This document shows, in pieces, positions 1 through 6,064 of a DNA stretch of 10,215 bases. Source of the DNA: Chloroflexota bacterium. GTDB lineage: Bacteria; Chloroflexota; Anaerolineae; UBA7937. The notes beneath the pieces were generated by a model. It was not told the origin of the DNA. It saw nothing but the letters and a program-made list of their open reading frames with translations, and made no database searches. Numbering within the stretch: position 1 is the first letter of the stretch; every line of letters starts with the position of its first letter. The DNA is taken from positions 1-10,215 of the forward strand of contig DMLA01000158.1 of NCBI GenBank assembly GCA_003453555.1. The letters run 5' to 3'. A program made the position numbers and the translations under genes.

Positions 1-213
1 CAGCGTTGGACGGGCCGCATCGTGGCCCTCTTCCCTTTCGCTGCCGTGGTGGCCTTGAAGTTCATCGCTCCCAACTACGTGAACCCTTACTACGGCTCGG
101 CCTTGGGTCAAGCCACTCTGACGGTGGTGGCTTTGCTCTCCTTCTTTGGCTACTGGCTCATGAAGAAGCTGGGAGGGCGGGGCATAACGCTGGGAAGGGT
201 TGAGTACAGATGA
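1..213 (+). CDS. TadB-like pilus platform protein, C-terminal end only
   Basis: This is the last 70 codons of a gene whose start lies left of the window; the frame is open from base 1 to the TGA at 211-213. The visible part has two hydrophobic stretches (about residues 7-20 and 36-51 of the fragment) joined by a short loop with Asn-Pro-Tyr-Tyr, then a basic tail. This is the usual end of TadB, an inner-membrane platform protein of the T2SSF (GspF) family: two transmembrane helices followed by a short basic cytoplasmic tail. The next gene starts at the ATGA shared with this stop, so the two are translationally coupled, and a TadC-like product follows, which supports the TadB call. Only the C-terminus is seen, so the assignment rests partly on gene order. 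Confidence 0.72.
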   Translation, partial: QRWTGRIVALFPFAAVVALKFIAPNYVNPYYGSALGQATLTVVALLSFFGYWLMKKLGGRGITLGRVEYR

Positions 214-1112
214 CGGCTTTGGCCTTTGTGGGTGCGTTGGGAATGCTGCTCATCTTCACCGCCTTCTTCAACGTGGAGGCGATGGCCCCCCGCACCCGCC
301 TGGAGAGGAAGTTCGAGGAGATGGGGGTCATGCCCGAGAGGGCGAGGATAAGTATGCTGCGCCAGCGCCCCTGGCTGGATCGGCTGTTGGGATCCGCTTT
401 GCAAGGGTGGGTGGAGCGCCTTCTACTCCTCCTTCCCAGCGAGGCGGACGAGAAGAAGCTTCTCCGGGCGGCCTTCCCCTCTCCCTATAGCAATCTGAGC
501 GATCTCTACGCTTGGAAGGTTCTCCTCTCACTGGCCCTCTTCCTGATGGGGCTGGTCTTCACACTGCTCGTGGGGAAGGTGGGGTTTCTCCTCCTGGCCT
601 TGGGGCTGGCTCTTTTCGGCTTCTATCTGCCTGACATCCACCTGAGCCAGGCAGCCAACCGCAGAAAAGAAGAGATGCTGGTGGAGATGAGCTACGTCTT
701 GGACCGGATGGCGATTCAGCTGGCTGCGGGGCGCACCCTCCCGGTGGTGATCACACAGTTGGCCGAGTCGCCTGGTGGCTGGTTTAGCCTGGAATTGAGG
801 CAGATAGCACGTGACTACAACTCTGGCGTGGCCCTGGTGGAGGCGATCGAGGCCATGGCGGAGAGGAACGATGTAGATGAAGTGACCCGTCTCGCCAGTC
901 GGCTTGTCGTCTCCATAAGGCGGGGCACGAACCTGGCGGATGCGCTGCAGGTGATGGCCAGGACGACCAGGGAGAGGGTGGAGAGCCTGATCCTCTCCCG
1001 GGGTCTCTTGAACTCCGTTCTCATGCCCATCCCCATCGGGCTGATCGTGATGCTGGGTGTGGGGTTGGCCATTATGGCCCCGGGCCTCTTCCTGGCTCTG
1101 AGGAACCTGTAG
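210..1112 (+). CDS. TadC-like pilus platform protein (T2SSF family)
   Basis: A 300-residue membrane protein, about the normal TadC length. It has an N-terminal helix (about residues 3-20), two adjacent helices (about 103-120 and 122-143), a cytoplasmic T2SSF helical bundle (about 150-265) and a C-terminal helix (about 268-296). The bundle shows the family pattern: an acidic/hydrophobic 'EMSYVLDRMAIQLAAG' segment, then a second half with 'SIRRGTNLADALQVMA' followed by an arginine-rich stretch. TadC pairs with TadB to form the membrane platform that the TadA ATPase turns or pushes to insert pilin subunits. The start at 210 overlaps the previous stop by four bases. This pair looks closer to canonical TadB/TadC than the second pair at 8473-10184. 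Confidence 0.85.
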   Translation: MTALAFVGALGMLLIFTAFFNVEAMAPRTRLERKFEEMGVMPERARISMLRQRPWLDRLLGSALQGWVERLLLLLPSEADEKKLLRAAFPSPYSNLSDLYAWKVLLSLALFLMGLVFTLLVGKVGFLLLALGLALFGFYLPDIHLSQAANRRKEEMLVEMSYVLDRMAIQLAAGRTLPVVITQLAESPGGWFSLELRQIARDYNSGVALVEAIEAMAERNDVDEVTRLASRLVVSIRRGTNLADALQVMARTTRERVESLILSRGLLNSVLMPIPIGLIVMLGVGLAIMAPGLFLALRNL

Positions 1113-1144
1113 CCGACTTGTACGCGGGGAGATCTCATTAAATA

Positions 1145-1153
1145 GGGAGGTGA
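1145..1153 (+). promoter_or_regulatory. Strong ribosome binding site of the pilin gene
   Basis: GGGAGGTGA is nearly a full match to the 16S rRNA tail and sits 6 bases before the ATG at 1160. It is among the best Shine-Dalgarno sequences in the window and, unlike most genes here, this one does not overlap its neighbour (47-base gap). This fits the need to make the major pilin in much larger amounts than the machine parts. Confidence 0.75.
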
Positions 1154-1159
1154 GAAAGG

Positions 1160-1408
1160 ATGGTAGGAAGAGTCTATTTGCAGGCTCAACGGGCGTTGAG
1201 AGGGCTTGAGGCCGGATTCGCAAGGCTCTTCGTGCGACAGGAAGGGCAAGCGCTCATCGAGTACGTGACCCTGGTGGCCTTCGGCCTCATGGTGATGGGG
1301 GCCATCTATTTCCTCTTCACCGTGGTGCAGCAGAAGTTTCAGGCTTCGGGGCAACGGATCCAGGGGATCCCCGAGGGCTTCATGGGCGCAGTTCTGTGGA
1401 GGGCGTAG
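1160..1408 (+). CDS. Flp-type major pilin precursor
   Basis: An 82-residue prepilin. It has a basic leader of 29 residues ending in Gln-Glu-Gly, then the processing site G29|Q30 followed by Ala-Leu-Ile-Glu-Tyr, so Glu is at +5 and Tyr at +6. This matches the G|xxxxEY rule for Flp prepilins cut by a TadV-type peptidase. A hydrophobic helix runs from about residue 31 to 55, and the mature protein would be about 53 residues, normal for Flp. The short tail is Gln/Gly rich. The gene follows the platform genes and precedes the TadE-like genes, and it has a strong ribosome binding site, both expected of the main filament subunit. The leader is somewhat long for the family, but no later in-frame start has a comparable ribosome binding site. 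Confidence 0.88.
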   Translation: MVGRVYLQAQRALRGLEAGFARLFVRQEGQALIEYVTLVAFGLMVMGAIYFLFTVVQQKFQASGQRIQGIPEGFMGAVLWRA

Positions 1409-1434
1409 GAAGGGTCGGCCTGAGTTGGAATGTA

Positions 1435-1552
1435 GGGGGCCGGAGCGTGCTCCCCTGCCCCTCGGCCTGGCATCGCGGGGACAGGCTGCCACGCCCTGTC
1501 CCCTGGCCGAAGGCGTACCAGTCCGGGGCCGTGCGCACGATCTCCGGCCCCC
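1435..1552. other. Large GC-rich inverted repeat / structured mRNA element between pilin and TadE genes
   Basis: Bases 1435-1445 are the exact reverse complement of 1542-1552 (11 bp), and 1446-1450 pair exactly with 1535-1539. Together this is a 16-bp stem with one 2-base bulge at 1540-1541. Inside it, 1477-1485 pair perfectly with 1495-1503 (9 bp, 9-base loop), and 1462-1467 with 1505-1510 (6 bp). No T-run follows, so this is not a simple intrinsic terminator. The stem ends one base before the AGAAGGGA ribosome binding site of the next gene. Possible roles: an RNA stabiliser or processing point that keeps pilin mRNA more abundant than downstream mRNA, a translation control element, or a copy of a mobile palindromic repeat. 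The pairing is seen; the role is inference. Confidence 0.7.
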
Positions 1553-1566
1553 AGAAGGGAAGGGAA

Positions 1567-2016
1567 ATGAAGCAGATCATTTCTCGCATCGCGGACCGCT
1601 CGAAGGAGGTGCTCGGAGGCCAGAGAGGACAGGGCTACGTGGAGTTCATCATCTCCTGGCCGCTCTACATGTTCCTGGGGTTGATTCTGGGGATCTTCGC
1701 CTGGTGGTGGTGGAACAACCTGCTTGCTGCCACGGCCATCAGCGACGGCGTGCGTTACGCCGCTGTAGAGGGAGGGACCATCGGATCTGGCTACACGGAG
1801 GTCTGGGAAGACCTGGCCGCAGGGCTGGGCGGGTTCGCCACCGACTACCAGGGGAAGTACGGGATCGTCCGGATGGAACCCTTGCGCAGTGTGGAAGGCC
1901 AGATCTCTCATTCCATCCCTTTCCCCTGGCCGGGCTTTTCACCCTTACGAGTGGAGGCCTCGAGTTTCCAGAGATGGGAGAGGTTCTATCCGGGGCCGCC
2001 AGATCGCTGGGAGTGA
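1567..2016 (+). CDS. TadE-like pseudopilin (first of two)
   Basis: A 149-residue TadE-family protein. A basic leader ends at G21, followed by Q22-G-Y-V-E26-F, a class III prepilin cleavage motif with Glu at +5. A very hydrophobic, Trp-rich helix (about residues 27-52, with four Trp in a row) is followed by the family's small-residue/Asp-Gly-Arg-Tyr-Ala helix continuation, then a short extracellular domain rich in Gly, Pro and aromatic residues. TadE proteins are minor pilus components processed by the same peptidase as Flp. The frame is open upstream to the GTG at 1396, but ATG 1567 is chosen because it has AGAAGGGA six bases upstream, gives a normal-length leader, and the upstream stretch is the structured element rather than plausible protein. 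Confidence 0.82.
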   Translation: MKQIISRIADRSKEVLGGQRGQGYVEFIISWPLYMFLGLILGIFAWWWWNNLLAATAISDGVRYAAVEGGTIGSGYTEVWEDLAAGLGGFATDYQGKYGIVRMEPLRSVEGQISHSIPFPWPGFSPLRVEASSFQRWERFYPGPPDRWE

Positions 2017-2019
2017 GCC

Positions 2020-2478
2020 ATGAGACAGGAAGAGAGGTGGTATTGGAGCGCCTGTGTCGGGGAAGAGGGTCAGGCCTACGTGGAACTCCTCTTGGTTCTC
2101 TTCCTGATACTTCTCTTCGTCTCCGGAATTCTTTTCTTCGGTCGGGTGCTCTATGTGGGTATCGCCCTCGATGCCGCGGCCGCCGACGCAGCGAGGGCCT
2201 CGGTGGAGACGTTGAATGACTGGCGCGGTATTCCCCAGGGGATCGAGGCCGCCCAGCGTACCTTGAGGGGATACTACCTTGACCCTGCGGCGGCGGGCAT
2301 CAGAGTGGCCCCTCTGGCGGGGTGGACTTACGGCTACCCCGTGCGCAGCGATGTCTCGTACAGGACATACGTGGGAGATATCCCTTTCGTGGGGTGGTTC
2401 TATCCCGATCAGACTTTGCGCCTCCACTCTACGGTCTTCCTGAGAGTGGAGGAGTTCAAGTCCCGGTGGGCCTGGTAG
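2020..2478 (+). CDS. TadE-like pseudopilin (second of two)
   Basis: A 152-residue TadE-family protein starting three bases after the previous stop. The leader ends Glu-Glu-Gly with the processing site G17|Q18 followed by Ala-Tyr-Val-Glu22-Leu, so Glu is again at +5. The hydrophobic helix covers about residues 22-44, followed by an Ala/Asp-rich segment (DAAAADAARAS) typical of TadE helices, then a roughly 95-residue outer domain with several Tyr and Trp. The close spacing and shared architecture with the gene before it suggest the two act as a pair, as TadE and TadF do in other Tad clusters. Sequence beyond the helix is not obviously similar between the two, so a recent duplication is not evident. 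Confidence 0.84.
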   Translation: MRQEERWYWSACVGEEGQAYVELLLVLFLILLFVSGILFFGRVLYVGIALDAAAADAARASVETLNDWRGIPQGIEAAQRTLRGYYLDPAAAGIRVAPLAGWTYGYPVRSDVSYRTYVGDIPFVGWFYPDQTLRLHSTVFLRVEEFKSRWAW

Positions 2479-2479
2479 G

Positions 2480-2486
2480 AAAGGAG
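2480..2486 (+). promoter_or_regulatory. Ribosome binding site that decides a TTG start
   Basis: AAAGGAG lies 7 bases before TTG 2494 and supports this unusual start. No in-frame ATG or GTG with comparable spacing lies before the hydrophobic helix. Confidence 0.6.
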
Positions 2487-2493
2487 TTGCAGA

Positions 2494-2952
2494 TTGACGG
2501 AGAGATGTTGGGTCAGGTTGAGCGTCGATCTCGCTGATGAGAGGGGGCAGTATCTGGTCTACACCGCGATGGCCCTCGTGCTGGTGGTGGTCCTATTGGG
2601 CCTGGTCATCGATGGAGGCTTCATGTTCAGGGAGTACCGCCGAGTACGAAATGTGGCTTCCCTGGCCGCCCAGGCGGCGAGTCACGCCGTAGATGAGGCC
2701 CATTTCGCGGCCACCAACGAGGTACGGCTGGACGTGGCCAGGGCCACCGGGATAGCTCTCAACTACGCTGAAGTCAACTCCAGGGGGGCGATGGAGGTGA
2801 CGAGGGTAGTGGTCTGGGCCGATGGAGTGGCTGTCGATGTGGAGGAGAGGATGCCCACCATCTTCATGCAGGTGGTCGGCATCCCCGAGGTCAGGATCGC
2901 CGCTCGCGGGGTCGCCCGGCCCAGGTATGGCATCGAAAGCGCGCCCCAGTGA
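2494..2952 (+). CDS. TadG-like / Tad-domain minor pilin, short form
   Basis: A 152-residue protein with a TTG start preceded by AAAGGAG (2480-2486) at 7-base spacing. The N-terminal region reads Asp-Glu-Arg-Gly18|Gln19, then a helix (about residues 21-43) with the 'GLVIDGGFMF' pattern and an 'AAQAASHA' continuation that are hallmarks of the putative Flp pilus-assembly TadE/G-like domain. The position +5 after the Gly is Tyr, not Glu, so peptidase cleavage is uncertain. About 100 outer residues follow, with a beta-like 'VTRVVVWADGVAVDVEERMP' region. Full TadG proteins are usually much longer and often carry a von Willebrand A domain; this one lacks it. Its stop overlaps a GTG, but the next gene more probably starts at 3021. 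Confidence 0.78.
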   Translation: MTERCWVRLSVDLADERGQYLVYTAMALVLVVVLLGLVIDGGFMFREYRRVRNVASLAAQAASHAVDEAHFAATNEVRLDVARATGIALNYAEVNSRGAMEVTRVVVWADGVAVDVEERMPTIFMQVVGIPEVRIAARGVARPRYGIESAPQ

Positions 2953-2972
2953 GTGTCTCTAGAACCCTTACA

Positions 2973-2995
2973 GGATCCCGTTCCCACAGGGATCC
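2973..2995. other. Small hairpin in the gap before the anchored protein gene
   Basis: GGATCCC (2973-2979) and GGGATCC (2989-2995) form a perfect 7-bp stem with a 9-base loop, 12 bases before the AAAGGAGGT ribosome binding site of the next gene. The same bases also make a 9-base direct repeat (GGATCCCGT twice). There is no T-run, so it is not a standard terminator. It may tune mRNA stability, or it may be chance. Confidence 0.4.
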
Positions 2996-3007
2996 CGTAG
3001 GGAAGGG

Positions 3008-3016
3008 AAAGGAGGT
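3008..3016 (+). promoter_or_regulatory. Strong ribosome binding site that decides the GTG start at 3021
   Basis: AAAGGAGGT lies 4 bases before GTG 3021, close but with a near-perfect core. It favours this start over the in-frame GTG at 2949, which overlaps the previous stop, has no good site upstream and would place the hairpin at 2973-2995 inside the coding region. Confidence 0.65.
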
Positions 3017-3020
3017 TAGC

Positions 3021-3812
3021 GTGTCACGCCTAGAAGGGATAGTCGAGAAGCGCAAGAGAAAGCCACGCCATCCACTGGTGTACGTGGCCATCGGTGTGAT
3101 GGTCCTACTCCTGGTCTCGGGTCTGGGGCTGGCCTGGCGCAGGCTCAGGAGCCCCGTTCCCGGGTACCAAGGGCCGGTGACCGTGGCTCCTCAACTGATA
3201 TCGGCGGTGAGTGTTGACCTCCCCCAAGGAGATCCTGCTGAACTGTCCACGCCCCCGGCTGGGGAATCCCATACTGCCGTGCAGGATCGCCCGCAGGCCT
3301 GGACGGTCCGCATGGAGGCGGGGCCAGAGGGAATCCCGGTGGGGATGGTAAGTGACCAGCGGGTGGTGGAGATGGTCATAGAGGACTATCTCGAAGCCTA
3401 CCGATGGCTGTACGAGAACGTGAAGCCCGATCCAAACGAGGCCTCGAGATATTTCATCGATGACGCCCAGAGGACGGGGGTTCTGGCAGCCACCGCCATC
3501 AAGAAGACCCTCGAAGAGGACCAAAATAGGGGAGTCTTCTTCCGGTTGCATCTCTACGATGGCCAGAGGAATGTGGTGGTGAGCAACTTCTCCCCCGACG
3601 GCCAGTCGACCTACGTCTCCGACAGCCAGAGGGCGCAGCGGTTGTTGCGCTACTACGACGGGGAAACCCTCGCTGTGAAGGAGGAGATAGAGCTCCCCCA
3701 AGGAGTCTTCATAGCCACCATGGTCTATGATGGGCAGGATCGGAGGTGGAAGATCGGCCATCTGGAGTTCATAGAGATGAAATTGCAGGGTGGAGAAGAG
3801 GGAGATGAATAG
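3021..3812 (+). CDS. Membrane-anchored extracytoplasmic protein of unknown family
   Basis: 263 residues from the GTG at 3021. A short, strongly basic cytoplasmic head (about residues 9-17, KRKRKPRH) precedes one transmembrane helix (about 19-39), giving an N-in, C-out topology. A low-complexity Pro/Gly/Ser stretch follows to about residue 90, then a folded-looking domain (about 105-255). That domain has a helix with 'VIEDYLEAYRWLYENV', then alternating polar/hydrophobic strands ending in 'WKIGHLEFIEM'. A helix followed by curved-sheet strands resembles NTF2-like domains, but this is only a visual impression. I do not recognise the family. Its place inside the cluster, between TadG-like and Cys-rich genes, suggests an accessory pilus part on the outer face of the membrane. 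The end overlaps the next gene by 8 bases. Confidence 0.75.
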   Translation: MSRLEGIVEKRKRKPRHPLVYVAIGVMVLLLVSGLGLAWRRLRSPVPGYQGPVTVAPQLISAVSVDLPQGDPAELSTPPAGESHTAVQDRPQAWTVRMEAGPEGIPVGMVSDQRVVEMVIEDYLEAYRWLYENVKPDPNEASRYFIDDAQRTGVLAATAIKKTLEEDQNRGVFFRLHLYDGQRNVVVSNFSPDGQSTYVSDSQRAQRLLRYYDGETLAVKEEIELPQGVFIATMVYDGQDRRWKIGHLEFIEMKLQGGEEGDE

Positions 3813-5058
3813 TCAGAAGCGAGCGTTATCTGAGTCTAGAAGGAGCAATTGGCCTTTCGCGGTGATCCTCCTCCTGGCAGTCTGCGTCCTCTTTGTGCCC
3901 CTTCAGGCCCAGGCGAGTATGCTGAGAGATGGGAAGTGTCCTCCTGGCTGCTCTCCTTCCGATTGCGGATTCGACCCTCAGACGGGGACCATCACGTGCG
4001 AATGCGAGTGTCAAGTAATCGAGACGGTGGAACCCGAGACGACACCCACCCCACCGCCCCAGGAGACCCCGCAGCCAACGGCGACCCCGGCGCCTACATT
4101 TACCCCCTGCATGGAGACCCACCTGCGGCGCCTCTGCACCGACTGGCGATGCCTGGTGGGGGTGGTGGAGTGGGTATATGTCGTCGACTACTGGCTGGTG
4201 ACCTGCGACGGCACCCCCATCGCCATCCTCTGGAAGACGTGCGAGATCTGCGAGCCCACACCTACCCCCAGACCTTCTGAGCCTCCCGAAGAGGACGAGT
4301 GCGAGGAGGTGGTCATCGGAGAGGATGGGATGGAGTGTATCTCCGAGTACGAGATCTCCGTGGAATCGACCTGTCCTGTTCCCGAGGTGGGCCGGAGCCC
4401 TTACCCTCGAGGTATGGTGAGGGTCCCCAACAATTTCTGGGTGGTGGCACCTGAGATCGGGGGAGTGGCCTGGTCGGAGAAACTCCCCCAGGGGATACCT
4501 AACGAGAACACCAGAAACTGGCAGCTGGGGTTGCGCTGGCGGAGACTCTACCCGCCCTTCGCCAACGGCCCTATCCTTGACCCTCCCCCGCCAGCTACGG
4601 CTTGGGACTGGGACGAGAGGCCCTGGAATATCGCCGCCGGCATCGAAAGCGGGGAACACTCGGAGATGGCCACCCACATCTACCTCACCAGTTCCTGGGG
4701 AAAGCCCCGCAACGGTCCAGACGGTCTACCTTCCTATCAGGTGACGAACCAGACCTGCTGGGCCGCGGAGTGGGCGATCAGGTACGAGCACTATGAGTGC
4801 GTGGAGGAGGAGAGGGAGTGCGTAAAACGGGCCCAGCCCAACTACTCAGGCTGCGGCGATCTGGACCCCGACAAGGCCAATGATCCATATTGGGAGGTGG
4901 TGAGGAGGTGCCTGCGGCGGGAGTGGGTGACCAAGTTCGATGGCTGGCACGTCTTCGACCTGCGCCAATACGGGAACCCCACCTGGTATTTCACTCGCCA
5001 GGTGGTGGAGCCGGTGCCCATCATCGAAGTCCAGGGGGTGATTCAGGATGAAAGGTAA
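3805..5058 (+). CDS. Secreted cysteine-rich protein with Thr/Pro linkers, unknown family
   Basis: 417 residues from ATG 3805, which has GGTGGAG about 9 bases upstream; a GTG five codons earlier is also possible. An Arg-rich head and hydrophobic core (about residues 17-33) end in Ala-Gln-Ala|Ser, a good type I signal peptidase site near residue 37. The mature part has a small Cys-dense module (six Cys within about residues 45-69, including CECEC), a Pro/Thr linker (about 78-101), a second Cys module (about 102-149), a short TPTP linker (about 150-163), then a large Trp/Tyr-rich domain with more Cys. I count 20 Cys after the signal peptide, an even number that suits disulfides outside the cell. 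There is no C-terminal anchor or LPxTG motif. A surface, tip or adhesin-like role is inferred from context only. Confidence 0.78.
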   Translation: MNSQKRALSESRRSNWPFAVILLLAVCVLFVPLQAQASMLRDGKCPPGCSPSDCGFDPQTGTITCECECQVIETVEPETTPTPPPQETPQPTATPAPTFTPCMETHLRRLCTDWRCLVGVVEWVYVVDYWLVTCDGTPIAILWKTCEICEPTPTPRPSEPPEEDECEEVVIGEDGMECISEYEISVESTCPVPEVGRSPYPRGMVRVPNNFWVVAPEIGGVAWSEKLPQGIPNENTRNWQLGLRWRRLYPPFANGPILDPPPPATAWDWDERPWNIAAGIESGEHSEMATHIYLTSSWGKPRNGPDGLPSYQVTNQTCWAAEWAIRYEHYECVEEERECVKRAQPNYSGCGDLDPDKANDPYWEVVRRCLRREWVTKFDGWHVFDLRQYGNPTWYFTRQVVEPVPIIEVQGVIQDER

Positions 5059-6064
5059 CCAGGAAGAGAAAGAAGTGAGGGTACTGGTGGCCACCCGGAA
5101 TCAAGCGGTATACAACTTCTTCGATAAGTGTGAGGACACGCAACTCTTGGAGGCCATCTCCACGGAGGGGGCCTATCAAGCCCTCCCGCAGGCGCATCTG
5201 GCGATCGTGGACCCGGAGGAGCTGGTGGAGTCTTCCCTCTCTCGCCAGGCTCTGGCCGGTCTCCTTCAGGAGGCGGCCATCCCACTGACCACAAGCGAGG
5301 AGTTCCTCGCCCGGCCGGAAGCCTGGCTGGAAACGGGAAGGGGTCTCAGTGCGCGGATACCCCATCTCCCGCCGAAGACGGTGGCCTTCGTAAGCTACAG
5401 TGGAGGGGTGGGTCGTACCACTCTGGCTCTGGATACCACGATCCACTTCGCTGAGGTGACGAAGCTACCCACCCTCTTGGTAGAGTTCTGCCACGGCATC
5501 TCAGCGCTGGCTACCCTCTCGGGGATCCAGGCTCCCCAGCTCTACGACTGCCTCACTCAAGGCGTCAAGCCCGCTCGGTGGCGAGGGGTGACCTTGCTCC
5601 CCATGGACTACGATCTGGCCAAGCTTCTGCCTTTGGAGCAGATAAGGGAGTACCTGGAGGAAGAGCAGGCTGGTCACATCCTCACGGTGATAGACGCCTG
5701 CTATCCCCATGCTCTGTTGGAGGCCGTGAGGAAGGAGGTTTTGCGGTGGCTGGTGGTGGCCTCTCCGCGGGACGATGCCATCCTCAACGGGCTGCAGCTG
5801 AAGGAGGAGCTGGCTCCGGGGGCCTCACTGGTGATCAACGGCAAGAGAGCAACGGACAGTATGCTGCTCTTGAGAGTGGAGAGGGAAGTCGATCTTCCCC
5901 ATATCTCAAATCCCGATCAGTTCAAGGGTCAGTTGGGCAGAGAGATCCTGTCTCATATCTATCGGAGCTGGAGGCGACATGACGAGAAGGGCTTCATGGT
6001 TACTATTGGTCATCTCCTTGGCCGCGGCGGCGGTGATAGGGCTCTACGCCAGGGCGCGGTTTGA
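5048..6064 (+). CDS. TadZ/CpaE-like ATPase-fold localisation protein
   Basis: 338 residues. The N-terminal part (about 10-90) looks like a receiver domain: a beta strand 'VRVLVATRN' without the usual acidic pair, and D55 at the place of the phosphoacceptor, so probably a pseudo-receiver. A linker leads to a MinD/ParA-type domain (about 110-305). The deviant Walker A is S118-G-G-V-G-R123-T-T, where both lysines of the standard KGGxGKTT are replaced. Switch I reads 'LLVEFCHG' and the Walker B-like strand 'ILTVIDACYP'. Atypical Walker A loops are known in TadZ, which directs Tad machines to a site in the cell. The start overlaps the Cys-rich gene by 11 bases. The last 28 residues lie in the 86-base overlap with the CpaB-like gene and look unrelated to the fold. 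Confidence 0.83.
   Translation: MKGNQEEKEVRVLVATRNQAVYNFFDKCEDTQLLEAISTEGAYQALPQAHLAIVDPEELVESSLSRQALAGLLQEAAIPLTTSEEFLARPEAWLETGRGLSARIPHLPPKTVAFVSYSGGVGRTTLALDTTIHFAEVTKLPTLLVEFCHGISALATLSGIQAPQLYDCLTQGVKPARWRGVTLLPMDYDLAKLLPLEQIREYLEEEQAGHILTVIDACYPHALLEAVRKEVLRWLVVASPRDDAILNGLQLKEELAPGASLVINGKRATDSMLLLRVEREVDLPHISNPDQFKGQLGREILSHIYRSWRRHDEKGFMVTIGHLLGRGGGDRALRQGAV

Noticed and set aside
1118..1144. Possible promoter (TTGTAC and TAAATA, 15-base gap) before the pilin gene
   Set aside because: The spacing is short and the start of transcription would fall inside or after the Shine-Dalgarno sequence, leaving no ribosome binding site on the mRNA.
1477..1503. Rho-independent terminator behind the pilin gene
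   Set aside because: The 9-bp hairpin is perfect, but no T-run follows it or the outer stem.
1396..1566. Possible N-terminal extension of the first TadE-like protein from GTG 1396, open in frame
   Set aside because: The stretch coincides with the large inverted repeat, its translation is Pro/Gly/Arg-rich without a plausible leader, and ATG 1567 has a good ribosome binding site and gives a normal prepilin leader.
2949..3020. GTG 2949 as the start of the anchored protein gene, with a GTGA overlap like other junctions
   Set aside because: It has no ribosome binding site close by, adds 24 unlikely residues across a hairpin, and GTG 3021 has a near-perfect site.
3826..4677. Long open frames on the minus strand, such as this 283-codon one
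   Set aside because: They mirror the plus-strand genes as expected in GC-rich DNA, are low-complexity in Arg, Gly, His and Pro, and match no family I know.
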